This document shows positions 7,479 to 15,664 of a stretch of DNA of 64,000 nucleotides, piece after piece. How positions within the stretch are numbered: the stretch's first letter is position 1; each line of letters begins with the position of its first letter. The notes under the pieces are model-generated. The model saw nothing but the letters and a program-made list of their open reading frames with translations, did no database searches and was not told where the DNA came from. This DNA is from an uncultured Bacteroidales bacterium. GTDB taxonomy: Bacteria > Bacteroidota > Bacteroidia > Bacteroidales > Bacteroidaceae. The position numbers were made by a program, and so were the translations under genes. Where the stretch lies: positions 106,065-170,064 of the forward strand of contig CASFRV010000002.1 of the NCBI GenBank assembly GCA_949297215.1, given 5' to 3'.

Positions 7479-8711
7479 ATGAAATACAAACTATTGGTAC
7501 TCGACGTCGACGGGACGCTGCTCAACGAGGAGAAAACCGTGAGCAAACGCAACATGGCGGCCCTGCGCAAGGCGCAGCAGCTCGGCGTGCGCATCGTGCT
7601 GGCCTCGGGGCGGCCCGTGCATGGCCTCATGCCGCTGGCACGGGCGCTCGATCTGGGGCTGTACGGCGGCTTTGTCATGGCCTATAACGGCGCTGTCGTC
7701 ATCGACGCGGCAAGCGGGGACGTCGTCTTCGAGCGGCGGGTCGACCCGGCCATGCTGCCCTATCTCGAAAAGAAGGCGCGCAAGAACGGCTTCGCCCTGC
7801 TCACCTACCACGGCGACCGCCTGCTCACCGACAACGCCTCCGACCCGCACGTGCAGGCCGAAGCGGCGCTCAATGGCCTGAAAATCGAGGAAACCGCCGA
7901 CCTGGCGGCGGCCGTCGACTTCTCTCCGCACAAATGTATCCTCGTAAGCGACGACGAAGAGGCCCTCTGCGGCCTGGAAGCCCACTGGAAGAAGCGTCTG
8001 GCGGGCGAGCTCGACGTGTTCCGCTCCGAGCCGTTCTTCCTCGAAGTGGTGCCCTGCGCGGTCGAGAAGTCGAACACGATGGGCCTGCTGATCGAACGGC
8101 TGGGCCTCAGCCGCGACGAGGTGATGGCCATCGGCGACGGCCCGGCCGACGTGGCCATGCTCCAACTGGCGGGCATGGGCGTGGCCATGGGCCACTCGCC
8201 CGAGGCGGTCAAGGTGTGTGCCGACCGCACGACCGCCACGACAGCCGAGGACGGCGTGGCGCAGGCCGTCGAACAGCTCATCCTGGCCGACGTGCGCCCC
8301 TCGCAGGTGCCCCTCGACCTCCTCAACGCGCAAGCCGCCCACAGCCTGATGGGCAACCTGGGCATACAGTACACCTACCTCTCGGAAGACCGCGTCGAGG
8401 CCACCATGCCCGTCGACCACCGCACGCGCCAGCCCTTTGGCATCCTGCACGGCGGCGCCACGCTGGCCCTGGCCGAAACGGTGGCGGGCCTGGGCTCGAT
8501 GGCCCTCTGCCACACTGACGAATTTGTGGTGGGCATGCAGGTGAGCGGCAACCACGTGTCCTCCGCCCTCGAGGGCGACACCGTGCGCGCCGTGGGCACC
8601 GTGGTGCACAAGGGCCGCTCGTCGCACGTGTGGAACGTCGACGTGTTCACCTCCACGGGCAAGCTCGTGTCGTCCGTGCGCGTGGTGAACAGCGTGATGA
8701 AAAAGCGCTGA
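7479..8711 (+). CDS. HAD-superfamily (Cof-type) phosphatase fused to a hotdog-fold thioesterase
   Basis: A 410-residue protein. Residues 1-270 are a Cof/HAD-IIB hydrolase: LVLDVDGTLLNEE gives nucleophile D9 and acid D11, and GDGPADVAMLQLAGMGVAMGHSPEAVK is the C-terminal HAD motif. Residues ~285-410 are a PaaI/MenI-like hotdog domain with the typical FGILHGGATLALAETVAG helix and a core strand (VVGMQVSGNHVSSALEGD). The first half should dephosphorylate sugar or cofactor phosphates and the second hydrolyse acyl-CoA thioesters, possibly 1,4-dihydroxy-2-naphthoyl-CoA in menaquinone synthesis; that substrate is a guess. No men genes are adjacent. It is convergent with tsaE. Confidence 0.88.
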   Translation: MKYKLLVLDVDGTLLNEEKTVSKRNMAALRKAQQLGVRIVLASGRPVHGLMPLARALDLGLYGGFVMAYNGAVVIDAASGDVVFERRVDPAMLPYLEKKARKNGFALLTYHGDRLLTDNASDPHVQAEAALNGLKIEETADLAAAVDFSPHKCILVSDDEEALCGLEAHWKKRLAGELDVFRSEPFFLEVVPCAVEKSNTMGLLIERLGLSRDEVMAIGDGPADVAMLQLAGMGVAMGHSPEAVKVCADRTTATTAEDGVAQAVEQLILADVRPSQVPLDLLNAQAAHSLMGNLGIQYTYLSEDRVEATMPVDHRTRQPFGILHGGATLALAETVAGLGSMALCHTDEFVVGMQVSGNHVSSALEGDTVRAVGTVVHKGRSSHVWNVDVFTSTGKLVSSVRVVNSVMKKR

Positions 8712-8728
8712 GCCCCTCTCCCCGCATA

Positions 8729-8772
8729 ACGACATCGCCCCCGCAACCGGCCGGTTGCGGGGGCGATGTCGT
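8729..8772. terminator. Perfect 22-bp palindrome, bidirectional terminator
   Basis: ACGACATCGCCCCCGCAACC pairs with its exact complement with almost no loop, between two convergent genes. Short T-runs flank it. It should terminate both the HAD-thioesterase and tsaE transcripts. Confidence 0.7.
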
Positions 8773-8790
8773 TTCCGGGCCACGGCGGGC

Positions 8791-9204
8791 TCACCAGGCG
8801 ATGCGCCGCGCGCCGCCGTCCAGCTCCTCGACGCTCACGCGCACGGCATCGGCCGGCAGGAGCTCCTCGATGAGCTCGGGCCACTCGATGAAGCACACCG
8901 CGCCCGAGAAGAAATAGTCCTCGTAGCCCATGTCGTACACCTCTTCCAGCTTCTTGATGCGATAAAAGTCGAAGTGGTAAATCAGTTCCCCCGTTTCGTC
9001 GGCGCGATACTCGTTGACGATGGAGAACGTGGGCGAGTTGATGACGTCCGTCACGCCCAGCGTCTCGCACAGGGCCTTGATGAACGTCGTTTTTCCCGCC
9101 CCCATTTTTCCGTAAAAGGCAAAGACCGTGTTATCGCCCATCTCGCCTACAAACGTACGGGCCGCGCCGGAAAGTTCGTCCAAAGTTTTTACAATCAGTT
9201 CCAT
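8791..9204 (-). CDS. tsaE: tRNA threonylcarbamoyladenosine biosynthesis ATPase TsaE
   Basis: A 137-residue protein, the usual length for TsaE. The Walker A motif [14 protein letters not shown] sits near residue 32, followed by [10 protein letters not shown] and the [14 protein letters not shown] and IEWPE motifs typical of the family. TsaE works with TsaB and TsaD in making the t6A base of ANN-decoding tRNAs in the cytoplasm. The start is the ATG of [11 protein letters not shown]; an upstream in-frame ATG at 9231 lies too close to the promoter box at 9249-9256 to leave a usual leader. Confidence 0.93.
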   Translation of the reverse strand: MELIVKTLDELSGAARTFVGEMGDNTVFAFYGKMGAGKTTFIKALCETLGVTDVINSPTFSIVNEYRADETGELIYHFDFYRIKKLEEVYDMGYEDYFFSGAVCFIEWPELIEELLPADAVRVSVEELDGGARRIAW

Positions 9205-9246
9205 GCGTAATAAAGATAAGACCGCGCACACCGTCGTCCGCGGCCC

Positions 9247-9360
9247 TGCAAAGTTAGTGCAAGGTGAGAGAAGTAGGAAGGGAAAGCTTGCTTTTCATTC
9301 CTACTTCCGAGCCGCAGCCTAACTTGGGCCCCGCCAAAGTTAGTGCAAGGCGAGAGAATA
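9247..9360 (-). repeat. Promoter-bearing tandem repeat array upstream of tsaE
   Basis: Read toward tsaE, two similar units end in TTGCACTAACTTTG. The promoter boxes are at 9249-9256 and 9335-9342 (complement). Between them lies a long imperfect hairpin (GAAGTAGGAA against TTCCTACTTC) plus a CCAAGTTAGGCTGCGGCTCGG segment. The same hairpin sequence recurs at ~56690 upstream of another gene. Both promoters look usable. Confidence 0.75.
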
Positions 9361-10260
9361 TAAATGTAGATATACATGAAAATACATCTCACCCGCTCGG
9401 GGCGTTAGCCCCGCTACAACAATCCCATCCTTGCGGCGGGGAGGAGATAGCTGTGAGGCTGGGGCCTCGAAGAGGCCGGGCTATGAGTAACCTCGGGTTC
9501 CGCTGCGCTCCACCCGAGGTGGGTGGATGGTGTCGTAGTCGGCCTCGAAGAGGTCGCTATGCCTGTGGCGGCGTCGGGTATAGTCGCCTCTTCGAGGCTC
9601 TCCTTGATGTGTGGCCCCGTACCGCGGGTTCCGCTTCGCTCCACCCGCGGCTACTGATAGCTCGGCCTCTTCGAGGCCGCCCGTGCGGCGAGGCTGTATA
9701 GGAGGGGTGCCATTCTTGGCGCCCGAAAACGCTCGGGGCGTAGCACCGCACCGACATTCTTCCACCGCGGTGGCCATCCGGGACGTGAGAGACGCGATGA
9801 ATCGCGTCTCTACGCGGCGGACTGCCCATCCGGGCGGAACTACTGCGTGCAGGCAGCGAGGCTGCCGACCCCATAGGGGTCGCACCATCTATAACCGCGG
9901 GTGAGCGAAACCACCCGCGGACAGGAACTCCCCCACTAATCCGACCCCATGGGGGTCGAACTTCACACCGACGGCTTTCGAACGGCACGATGCCGGACGA
10001 CGGGCGGCGGTCTCTCCGCGGTGACCATCTGACGGGCGGCAGCCTCGCTGCTCCGCGGGTGTGCCTGCGGCAGACCCGCGGGAATCGAAGTTGGACCCCT
10101 ATGGGGTCCTCATAGTGGGGTGGTTCCTCTCCGCAGGTTCGCCTTTGGCTCACCCGCGGTTATAGAAAGTTCGCCCCCTATGGGGGCGCAGGTCTCGCGG
10201 TCTCCCAGCACACGGGCCGGACTGCCCGTGCGGGCTGATGCCATGATGGGCCGCCGCGCG
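9361..10260. repeat. R2 palindrome cluster, copy A (gene-free)
   Basis: No credible gene. The stretch is built from short GC-rich palindromes seen again elsewhere: GGCCTC-GAA-GAGGCC hairpins; CCGCGGGT...ACCCGCGG arms around a TTCCGCTTCGCTCC-type loop; GAGACGCGAT/ATCGCGTCTC (9789-9810) beside a GCTCGGGGCG segment; and GACCCCATAGGGGTC and CGCCCCCTATGGGGGCG forms. Open frames here are by-products of high GC. Confidence 0.7.
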
Positions 10261-10606
10261 GGGCTGTGCGCTATTTGGCACTCTGTTAATGCGGACACGC
10301 GGGTTGCGCCGCCTTTTAGCGTTGGAAATGCCGAGGGAAGGGGCATTTCCGTCGATTCGTCCCTTGGATTTCTGTTTCCATCCCATGGATCGGCCGAAAC
10401 ATCCCATGGAAATTTCGATCCATGGGCACTTTCGGGTGGAAAATTGGGGCCGATTTGCGCCATATAGTGGCGAAAATCGCGTTTTTGTGCGTCCGCGCGG
10501 CGGTGGTTCGCGGGGATATATCTGTATATCAAGGTGTTCTGATTTTCGCTCATTTGCGAGCGAAGGACGATGAGCGCGAAAATAATCGATTTTTCGTGTT
10601 AAAAAA
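10261..10606 (+). repeat. R1 dispersed element, copy A (346 bp, most diverged)
   Basis: It begins CTGTGCGCTATTTGGCAC, contains the CATCCCATGGATCGGCC core and the CGCCATATAGTGGCG hairpin, and ends GCGAAAATAATCGATTTTTC...GTGTTAAAAA. It is the shortest copy. It is also arranged unlike the others, with its TTAAAAA end rather than its CTGTGCGC end facing the next gene. Confidence 0.8.
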
Positions 10607-10688
10607 GCAGCCCCGGAGCGGCGCGGGCCGGCGCCGGGCGGGGCTGCGAAAAAAGGACGACGCGGCGCGCTATGTGGGCGGAAAGCCT

Positions 10689-10696
10689 TACCTTTG
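10689..10696 (+). promoter_or_regulatory. -7 box TACCTTTG of the GT90 gene
   Basis: A perfect TAnnTTTG box 42 bases before the start codon, downstream of R1 copy A. Confidence 0.7.
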
Positions 10697-10738
10697 CCGT
10701 ATCTTTCTTTCAACGCTAACGCTTAAAACGCTTCTCCC

Positions 10739-11749
10739 ATGAGCGACCGTCTCCTATACAAGCTGCGCAGCGGAAAACCCGTGAAGAGCCTCCATTTTGC
10801 CATGGGCTTTGCGGGGCTGCTCGTGCCCGACGCCTTCTACCGCGCACGGCGCGAGCGCCTGCTGGACGAGGCGCGGCGCCGCCCCGACTACCGCTACATG
10901 TGCGAGCGCGCGGCCTACTATAACCGCGTGGACGGGCCGTGGCAGCTCGACGCCACCGACGTGTGCCGCCGCGAGCGCAGCTGGCTCATGTATCGCGGGC
11001 CGCTCGACGGCTTCCGCCCCGGCACGTTCCACACGGCCTATTTTCTGGACCAGCACGACGTGACGCGGTGGTTCCCGCCCAAGCTCCGGTGGAACTTCCT
11101 GCCGGGCGACGTCTACTTTACGCCCCCCGAGCCCACCGTCGTGAAGAGCCGCCTGCTCTCGCCCGACAACCGCAACTCGGTGGTGCTCAAGCTCGACAAG
11201 CTGCGCCACTTCCTCTTTGTCGACGACCCCGTGCCCTTCCGCCAAAAGCAGGACCGCGCCATCTTCCGCGGCAAGATACGCCAGAGCCGCCTGCGCACGG
11301 CGTTTCTCGAACGCTTCTTCGGCCACCCGCTGTGCGACTGCGGCGTCGTGGGCCGCAACGAGGGCTGCCCCGAGGCCTGGATGACGGAGAAAAAGACCAT
11401 TCGCCAGCACTTGGACTATAAGTTCATCATGGCCTTGGAGGGAAACGACGTGGCGTCGAACCTGAAATGGGTGATGTCGTCCAATTCGCTGGCCGTCATG
11501 CCGCGCCCCACGTGCGAGACGTGGTTTATGGAGGGACAGCTGCGCCCCGACTACCACTACGTCGAGGTGCGCGACGACTTTGCCGACCTGGAAGAGAAGC
11601 TGCGCCACTACTGCGACCACCCCGACGAGGCCGAGGCCATCGTGCGCCACGCCCACGAGTATGTGGCCCAGTTCCGCAACCGCCGGCGCGAAGAGCTCAT
11701 ACAGCTCATGGTCATGGAGCAATACTTCCGCACGAGCGGGCAGCTCTGA
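10739..11749 (+). CDS. Glycosyltransferase family 90 (LpsA/CAP10-like)
   Basis: A 336-residue cytoplasmic protein. The middle and end carry the CAP10/GT90 pattern: RAIFRGKIRQSRLRTAFLERFF, EKKTIRQHLDYKFIMALEGNDVASNLKWVMSSNSLAVMPRPTCETWFMEG, and a terminal DDFADLEEKLRHYCDHPDEAEAI helix region. In Bacteroidales such enzymes add sugars to lipooligosaccharide or capsule. The gene heads a run of envelope genes (ArnT-like transferase, LolD-like ABC protein, LpxB), supporting a surface-glycolipid role. The sugar donor is unknown. Confidence 0.88.
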   Translation: MSDRLLYKLRSGKPVKSLHFAMGFAGLLVPDAFYRARRERLLDEARRRPDYRYMCERAAYYNRVDGPWQLDATDVCRRERSWLMYRGPLDGFRPGTFHTAYFLDQHDVTRWFPPKLRWNFLPGDVYFTPPEPTVVKSRLLSPDNRNSVVLKLDKLRHFLFVDDPVPFRQKQDRAIFRGKIRQSRLRTAFLERFFGHPLCDCGVVGRNEGCPEAWMTEKKTIRQHLDYKFIMALEGNDVASNLKWVMSSNSLAVMPRPTCETWFMEGQLRPDYHYVEVRDDFADLEEKLRHYCDHPDEAEAIVRHAHEYVAQFRNRRREELIQLMVMEQYFRTSGQL

Positions 11750-11786
11750 GGCCACCTCCTTATATATATACGTCACACCAAGCATC

Positions 11787-13592
11787 ATGGAAATACGCGA
11801 GAAACATTACGGATGGTGGCTCCTGGCCTTTTGCCTCCTCTTCCTCTTTCTGTTCCTGGGCCTCACGCCCTTTCACACGCGCGGCGAGCCGCGCGAGGCC
11901 GTCGTGGCCATGTCGATGCTCCACAGCGGCAACTGGATTCTGGCCCTTAACAACGGCACGGAGATGGCCTTCAAGCCGCCTTTCTTCCATTGGCTCGTGG
12001 CCGCCTTCTCGGCGCTGGCGGGCGGCGTGAGCGAATACACGTCGCGCCTGCCGTCGGCCGTGGCGCTCACGGTGATGACGCTCGCGGGCTACCGCTTTTA
12101 CGCCCGGCGGCGCGGCGCGGCCCCGGCCATGCTGGCGGCCCTGCTCACGCTCACCACGTTCGAGGTGCACCGCGCGGGCGTCAACTGCCGCGTCGACATG
12201 GTGCTGGCCGCCATGATGGTGCTCTCGCTCTACGCCCTCTACGTGTGGGGCGAGCGGGGGCGGCGGGGCGTGCCCTGGGTGGCCGTGCTGTGTCTGAGCG
12301 CCGCCTTCCTCACCAAGGGGCCCGTGGGCGCGGCCCTGCCCTGCCTGGTCGTGTGGGTGTTCTGGTGGCTGCGCGGCGAGGGGGCCCTGCGCCCCCTCGT
12401 GCAGCTGGCCGGCGTGGGGCTGGCCTCGTGCGTGCTGCCGCTGCTGTGGTACGTGGCGGCGTGGCGCCAGGGGGGCGACGCCTTTCTGGCCCTCGTCATG
12501 GAGGAAAACGTCTACCGCCTGCTGGGCAAGATGACCTACGCCTCGCACGAAAACCCCGCCTGGTACAACGTCGTGACCATCGTGGCGGGCTTCGTGCCCT
12601 ACACGCTGCTGGTGGTGTTCTCGCTTTTCGCCCTGCGCCCCCGCAAGCTCTCGTGGCAGCCCGGGTGGTGGCAGCGGCTGCGCCGCCGCGTGCGCGAGGC
12701 CGACCCCGTGCGCCTCTTCACGCTGGTGAGCTTCGTGGTCATCTTCGTGTTCTACTGCATCCCCAAGAGCAAGCGCAGCGTCTACCTGCTCCCCGTCTAC
12801 CCCTTCTTGGGCTGGTTCCTGGCCGAGTACGTCATGTGGCTCTGGCGCCGCCACCGCGCTGCGGTCAAGGCCTTCGGCGGCGTCATGGGGGCGCTGGGCG
12901 TGCTGCTCGTGCTCACCTATGGAGCCGTGTGCGCCGGCCTCGTGCCCGACACGCTCTTCTCGGGGCGCCACGCGGCCGAAAACGCGGCCTACGTGCACGC
13001 CCTGGCCGCTGAGCCCCTCACGTGGTGGGCCGCCGTGCTCGTGGCCCTGCCCGCCGTGGGGGCCGTGCTGCTGTGGCGCGCCCTGCGCCGCGGGGCCGGC
13101 GGGCGCACCGTCGCGGGGCTCACCATCTGCATCGTGGCAGCCGTCTACATGGGGCTCGACGGCTTCTACCAGCCGGCCGTGCTGCGCGTCAAGAGCGACC
13201 TCCCCGTGGCCCGGCGCATCGAAGCCCTCGTGCCCGAGGGACGGCTCTACTCCTATCGCACCGACCAGGTGGAGGGCAACCGCATGCACCCCTTCACCAT
13301 CAACTTCTACCTGGGCGACCGCGTCGTGCCCTTCGATGCCTTCCACCCGGCCGAGGGATGGCTCATCGCAGGCAACGACGACATCGACACCTTCCTGCGC
13401 ACCCATGCGGGCTACACCGCCGAGCTCGTCTACGACTCGGGCCACAAGAGCTGCGACGACCGCAAGGTGGTGCGCCTCTACCGCTTCCGCCGCGCGGCAG
13501 CGCCCCGCTCCGCCACGCCCGCCGGCGCGCCCGCACCGGCAGGCACGCAGCCCCCGGCCGCGCCCGTTGCCCCATCCGTCGGAAAATCGTAA
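11787..13592 (+). CDS. ArnT/PMT-family membrane glycosyltransferase (GT39/GT83-like)
   Basis: A 601-residue protein with about ten hydrophobic segments. The first periplasmic loop has [11 protein letters not shown]-like acidic residues ([21 protein letters not shown]) and [13 protein letters not shown], the conserved start of dolichyl- or undecaprenyl-phosphate-sugar transferases such as ArnT. A soluble C-terminal periplasmic domain ends in a Pro/Ala-rich tail. It should transfer a lipid-linked sugar to lipid A or another envelope acceptor at the periplasmic face. The start is the ATG 37 bases after the GT90 stop. GC is very high throughout. Confidence 0.88.
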   Translation: MEIREKHYGWWLLAFCLLFLFLFLGLTPFHTRGEPREAVVAMSMLHSGNWILALNNGTEMAFKPPFFHWLVAAFSALAGGVSEYTSRLPSAVALTVMTLAGYRFYARRRGAAPAMLAALLTLTTFEVHRAGVNCRVDMVLAAMMVLSLYALYVWGERGRRGVPWVAVLCLSAAFLTKGPVGAALPCLVVWVFWWLRGEGALRPLVQLAGVGLASCVLPLLWYVAAWRQGGDAFLALVMEENVYRLLGKMTYASHENPAWYNVVTIVAGFVPYTLLVVFSLFALRPRKLSWQPGWWQRLRRRVREADPVRLFTLVSFVVIFVFYCIPKSKRSVYLLPVYPFLGWFLAEYVMWLWRRHRAAVKAFGGVMGALGVLLVLTYGAVCAGLVPDTLFSGRHAAENAAYVHALAAEPLTWWAAVLVALPAVGAVLLWRALRRGAGGRTVAGLTICIVAAVYMGLDGFYQPAVLRVKSDLPVARRIEALVPEGRLYSYRTDQVEGNRMHPFTINFYLGDRVVPFDAFHPAEGWLIAGNDDIDTFLRTHAGYTAELVYDSGHKSCDDRKVVRLYRFRRAAAPRSATPAGAPAPAGTQPPAAPVAPSVGKS

Positions 13593-13597
13593 TTTTG
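13590..13597 (+). promoter_or_regulatory. -7 box TAATTTTG overlapping a stop codon
   Basis: The TAA stop of the ArnT-like gene forms the first three bases of a TAnnTTTG box, 56 bases before the ABC-ATPase start. It probably gives the downstream genes their own promoter. Confidence 0.55.
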
Positions 13598-13653
13598 CCC
13601 CGGCAGCGCGCCGCGGCCGGCAGCCCCGGCGCCGCAACAACCATCCCCCACAC

Positions 13654-14304
13654 ATGATAGAACTCAAAGACATCCACAAATCGTTCGGAGCGCTCGAAGT
13701 GCTCAAAGGAATCGACCTGCACATCAACCGGCGCGAGGTGGTGAGCATCGTAGGCCCCAGCGGCGCGGGCAAAACCACGCTGCTGCAAGTGATGGGCACG
13801 CTCTACAAACCCGACAGCGGCACGCTGCGCATCAACGGTACCGACGTGCTCTCGCTGAGCCGCCTCGAGCTGGCGCGCTTCCGCAACCTGCACCTGGGGT
13901 TCGTCTTCCAGTTTCACCAGCTGCTGGGCGAGTTTACGGCCCTCGAGAACGTCATGATGCCCGGCCTCATCGCCCGGCGGCCCAAGCGCGAGGTGCGCAG
14001 CCGCGCCCGCGAACTGCTCGACTACATGGGCCTTGCCGACCGCGCCGGCCACAAGCCCGCCGAGCTCTCGGGCGGCGAAAAGCAACGCGTGGCCGTGGCC
14101 CGCGCCCTGCTCAACAGCCCCGACGTCATCCTGGCCGACGAGCCCTCGGGAAGCCTTGACACGCACAACCGCGAAGAGCTGCACCGCCTGTTCTTCGACC
14201 TGCGCGACCGCTTCGACCAGACGTTCGTCATCGTGACCCACGACGAAAGCCTGGCCCGGACCACCGACCGCACCATCCACATGCTGGACGGCCGCATCGT
14301 TTAG
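13654..14304 (+). CDS. lolD: ABC transporter ATPase, LolD type
   Basis: A 216-residue ATPase. Walker A is GPSGAGKT (34-41), the Q-loop lies in [21 protein letters not shown], the signature is LSGGEKQ (138-144), Walker B is [12 protein letters not shown] (from 158), and the switch histidine is in VTHDE. The [14 protein letters not shown] sequence and short length fit LolD, the ATPase releasing lipoproteins from the inner membrane, rather than MacB or FtsE. No LolC/E permease gene is adjacent, which is common in Bacteroidetes. lpxB follows 58 bases later. Confidence 0.87.
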   Translation: MIELKDIHKSFGALEVLKGIDLHINRREVVSIVGPSGAGKTTLLQVMGTLYKPDSGTLRINGTDVLSLSRLELARFRNLHLGFVFQFHQLLGEFTALENVMMPGLIARRPKREVRSRARELLDYMGLADRAGHKPAELSGGEKQRVAVARALLNSPDVILADEPSGSLDTHNREELHRLFFDLRDRFDQTFVIVTHDESLARTTDRTIHMLDGRIV

Positions 14305-14362
14305 GAGCCGCGCGCCCCGCATGCGGCCGGCGGCCCCACGTTCCACAGAAAACAGCACAGCC

Positions 14363-15538
14363 ATGAAGTATTTTCTCATCGTAGGCGAGGCCAGCGGCGA
14401 CCTGCACGCCTCGCGGCTGATGGAAGCCCTGCGGCGCCTCGACGCCGACGCCTCGTTCCGCTTCTACGGCGGCGACCTCATGAGCCGCGCGGGCGGCGTG
14501 CGCCTCTGCCATTACAGCTCGCTGGCCTACATGGGCTTCGTGCCCGTCCTGCTCCACCTGCCGCGCATTCTCTCAGGCATGAAGCGCTGCAAAGAGGCCA
14601 TCCGCCGGTGGCAGCCCGACGCTGTCATCCTCGTGGACTACCCGGGCTTCAACCTGAAGATGGCCCGCTACGTCCACCGCGAAGCCATCTGCCCCGTTTT
14701 CTACTACATTTCGCCCAAAATATGGGCCTGGAAGGAGGGACGCATCAAGGCCATACGCCGATACGTCGACCGGCTGTTCTCCATCCTGCCCTTCGAAACC
14801 GACTTTTTCGAGACGAAACACCACTACCCCGTGTCGTACGTGGGCAACCCCACGGTCGACGAGGTGGCAGCCTTCCGCTCGTCGTACGACGAAGGCTTCG
14901 AGGCCTTTGCCGCCCGCACGGGTCTCGACCCCTCGCGCCCCGTCATCGCGCTGCTGGCCGGCAGCCGCACGCAGGAGGTGAAGCGCAACCTGCTGCCCAT
15001 GTGCCGTGCGGCGCTGCGCCACGCCCGCGAGGGCTACCAGCTCGTGGTGGCCGCCGCCCCGGCCCTGCACCGCCGCTTCTACGAGAGCGTGCTGGCGGCC
15101 CTGCCCGGGCGGCGGGAGCTGCCCCTGCACGTCGTGCACGACGAAACCTTCCCGCTGCTCTTCCACGCCACGGCGGCCCTCGTCACCTCGGGCACGGCCA
15201 CGCTCGAAACCGCCCTGCTGGGCGTGCCCCAGGTGGTGTGCTACCGCACGCCCTTCCCCCGCGTGGTGGGCGCCCTGCGCCGTCGCCTGCTCCACGTGCG
15301 CTACGTCTCGCTGGTCAACCTCGTGTGCGACGAAGAGGTGGTGCCCGAGCTCGTGGCCGACACCATGACGCCCGGCCGCCTGGAAGCCGCGCTGGCCTCC
15401 ATCCTGCCCGGCGGAGCGGCCCGCGAGGCCATGCTCGAAGGCTACGGCCGCATGGCCCGCCGCCTGGGACCACCGGGAGCCCCCGACCGCGCCGCACGCG
15501 AAATGACGGAACGCCTCGCCGCAAGCGGCAAGGCCTGA
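14363..15538 (+). CDS. lpxB: Lipid-A-disaccharide synthase
   Basis: A 391-residue GT19 enzyme. It begins MKYFLIVGEASGDLHASRLM, the diagnostic LpxB N-terminus, and continues with SLAYMGFVPVLLHLPRI, ILVDYPGFNLKMA, YYISPKIWAWKEGRIKAIRR, LLAGSRTQEV and VTSGTATLETALLGVPQVVCYR. It joins UDP-diacylglucosamine to lipid X at the inner membrane. The start is the first ATG of that motif; an earlier in-frame start lies just past the lolD stop. It closes the envelope operon and is followed by a terminator. Confidence 0.96.
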   Translation: MKYFLIVGEASGDLHASRLMEALRRLDADASFRFYGGDLMSRAGGVRLCHYSSLAYMGFVPVLLHLPRILSGMKRCKEAIRRWQPDAVILVDYPGFNLKMARYVHREAICPVFYYISPKIWAWKEGRIKAIRRYVDRLFSILPFETDFFETKHHYPVSYVGNPTVDEVAAFRSSYDEGFEAFAARTGLDPSRPVIALLAGSRTQEVKRNLLPMCRAALRHAREGYQLVVAAAPALHRRFYESVLAALPGRRELPLHVVHDETFPLLFHATAALVTSGTATLETALLGVPQVVCYRTPFPRVVGALRRRLLHVRYVSLVNLVCDEEVVPELVADTMTPGRLEAALASILPGGAAREAMLEGYGRMARRLGPPGAPDRAAREMTERLAASGKA

Positions 15539-15586
15539 CGCCACGGCACGCCGGCGCCGCGGCCCCGCTGCGGCACAGAAAAACAA

Positions 15587-15631
15587 GCGGCGCGCCCGCT
15601 CCTCCCCAAGACGGAAGAGCGAGCGCGCCGC
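15587..15631. terminator. Strong bidirectional terminator hairpin
   Basis: GCGGCGCGCCCGCTC and GAGCGAGCGCGCCGC form a 15-bp stem with one mismatch around a 15-base loop. It lies between convergent lpxB and the GNAT-AAA gene. Confidence 0.65.
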
Positions 15632-15664
15632 GCTTTGCCCCATGGGGCAGGCCCCGGCGCGTCG

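Noticed and set aside
9264-10742. Several overlapping frames in the gap between tsaE and the GT90 gene
   Set aside because: They consist of R1/R2 repeat DNA, and similar 'proteins' appear at every repeat copy on both strands as a result of the repeats.
11760-13799. Long antisense frames over the ArnT-like, lolD, lpxB and argH genes
   Set aside because: Their products are Arg/Ala/His/Gln-rich without motifs, and the opposite strand holds convincing family members.
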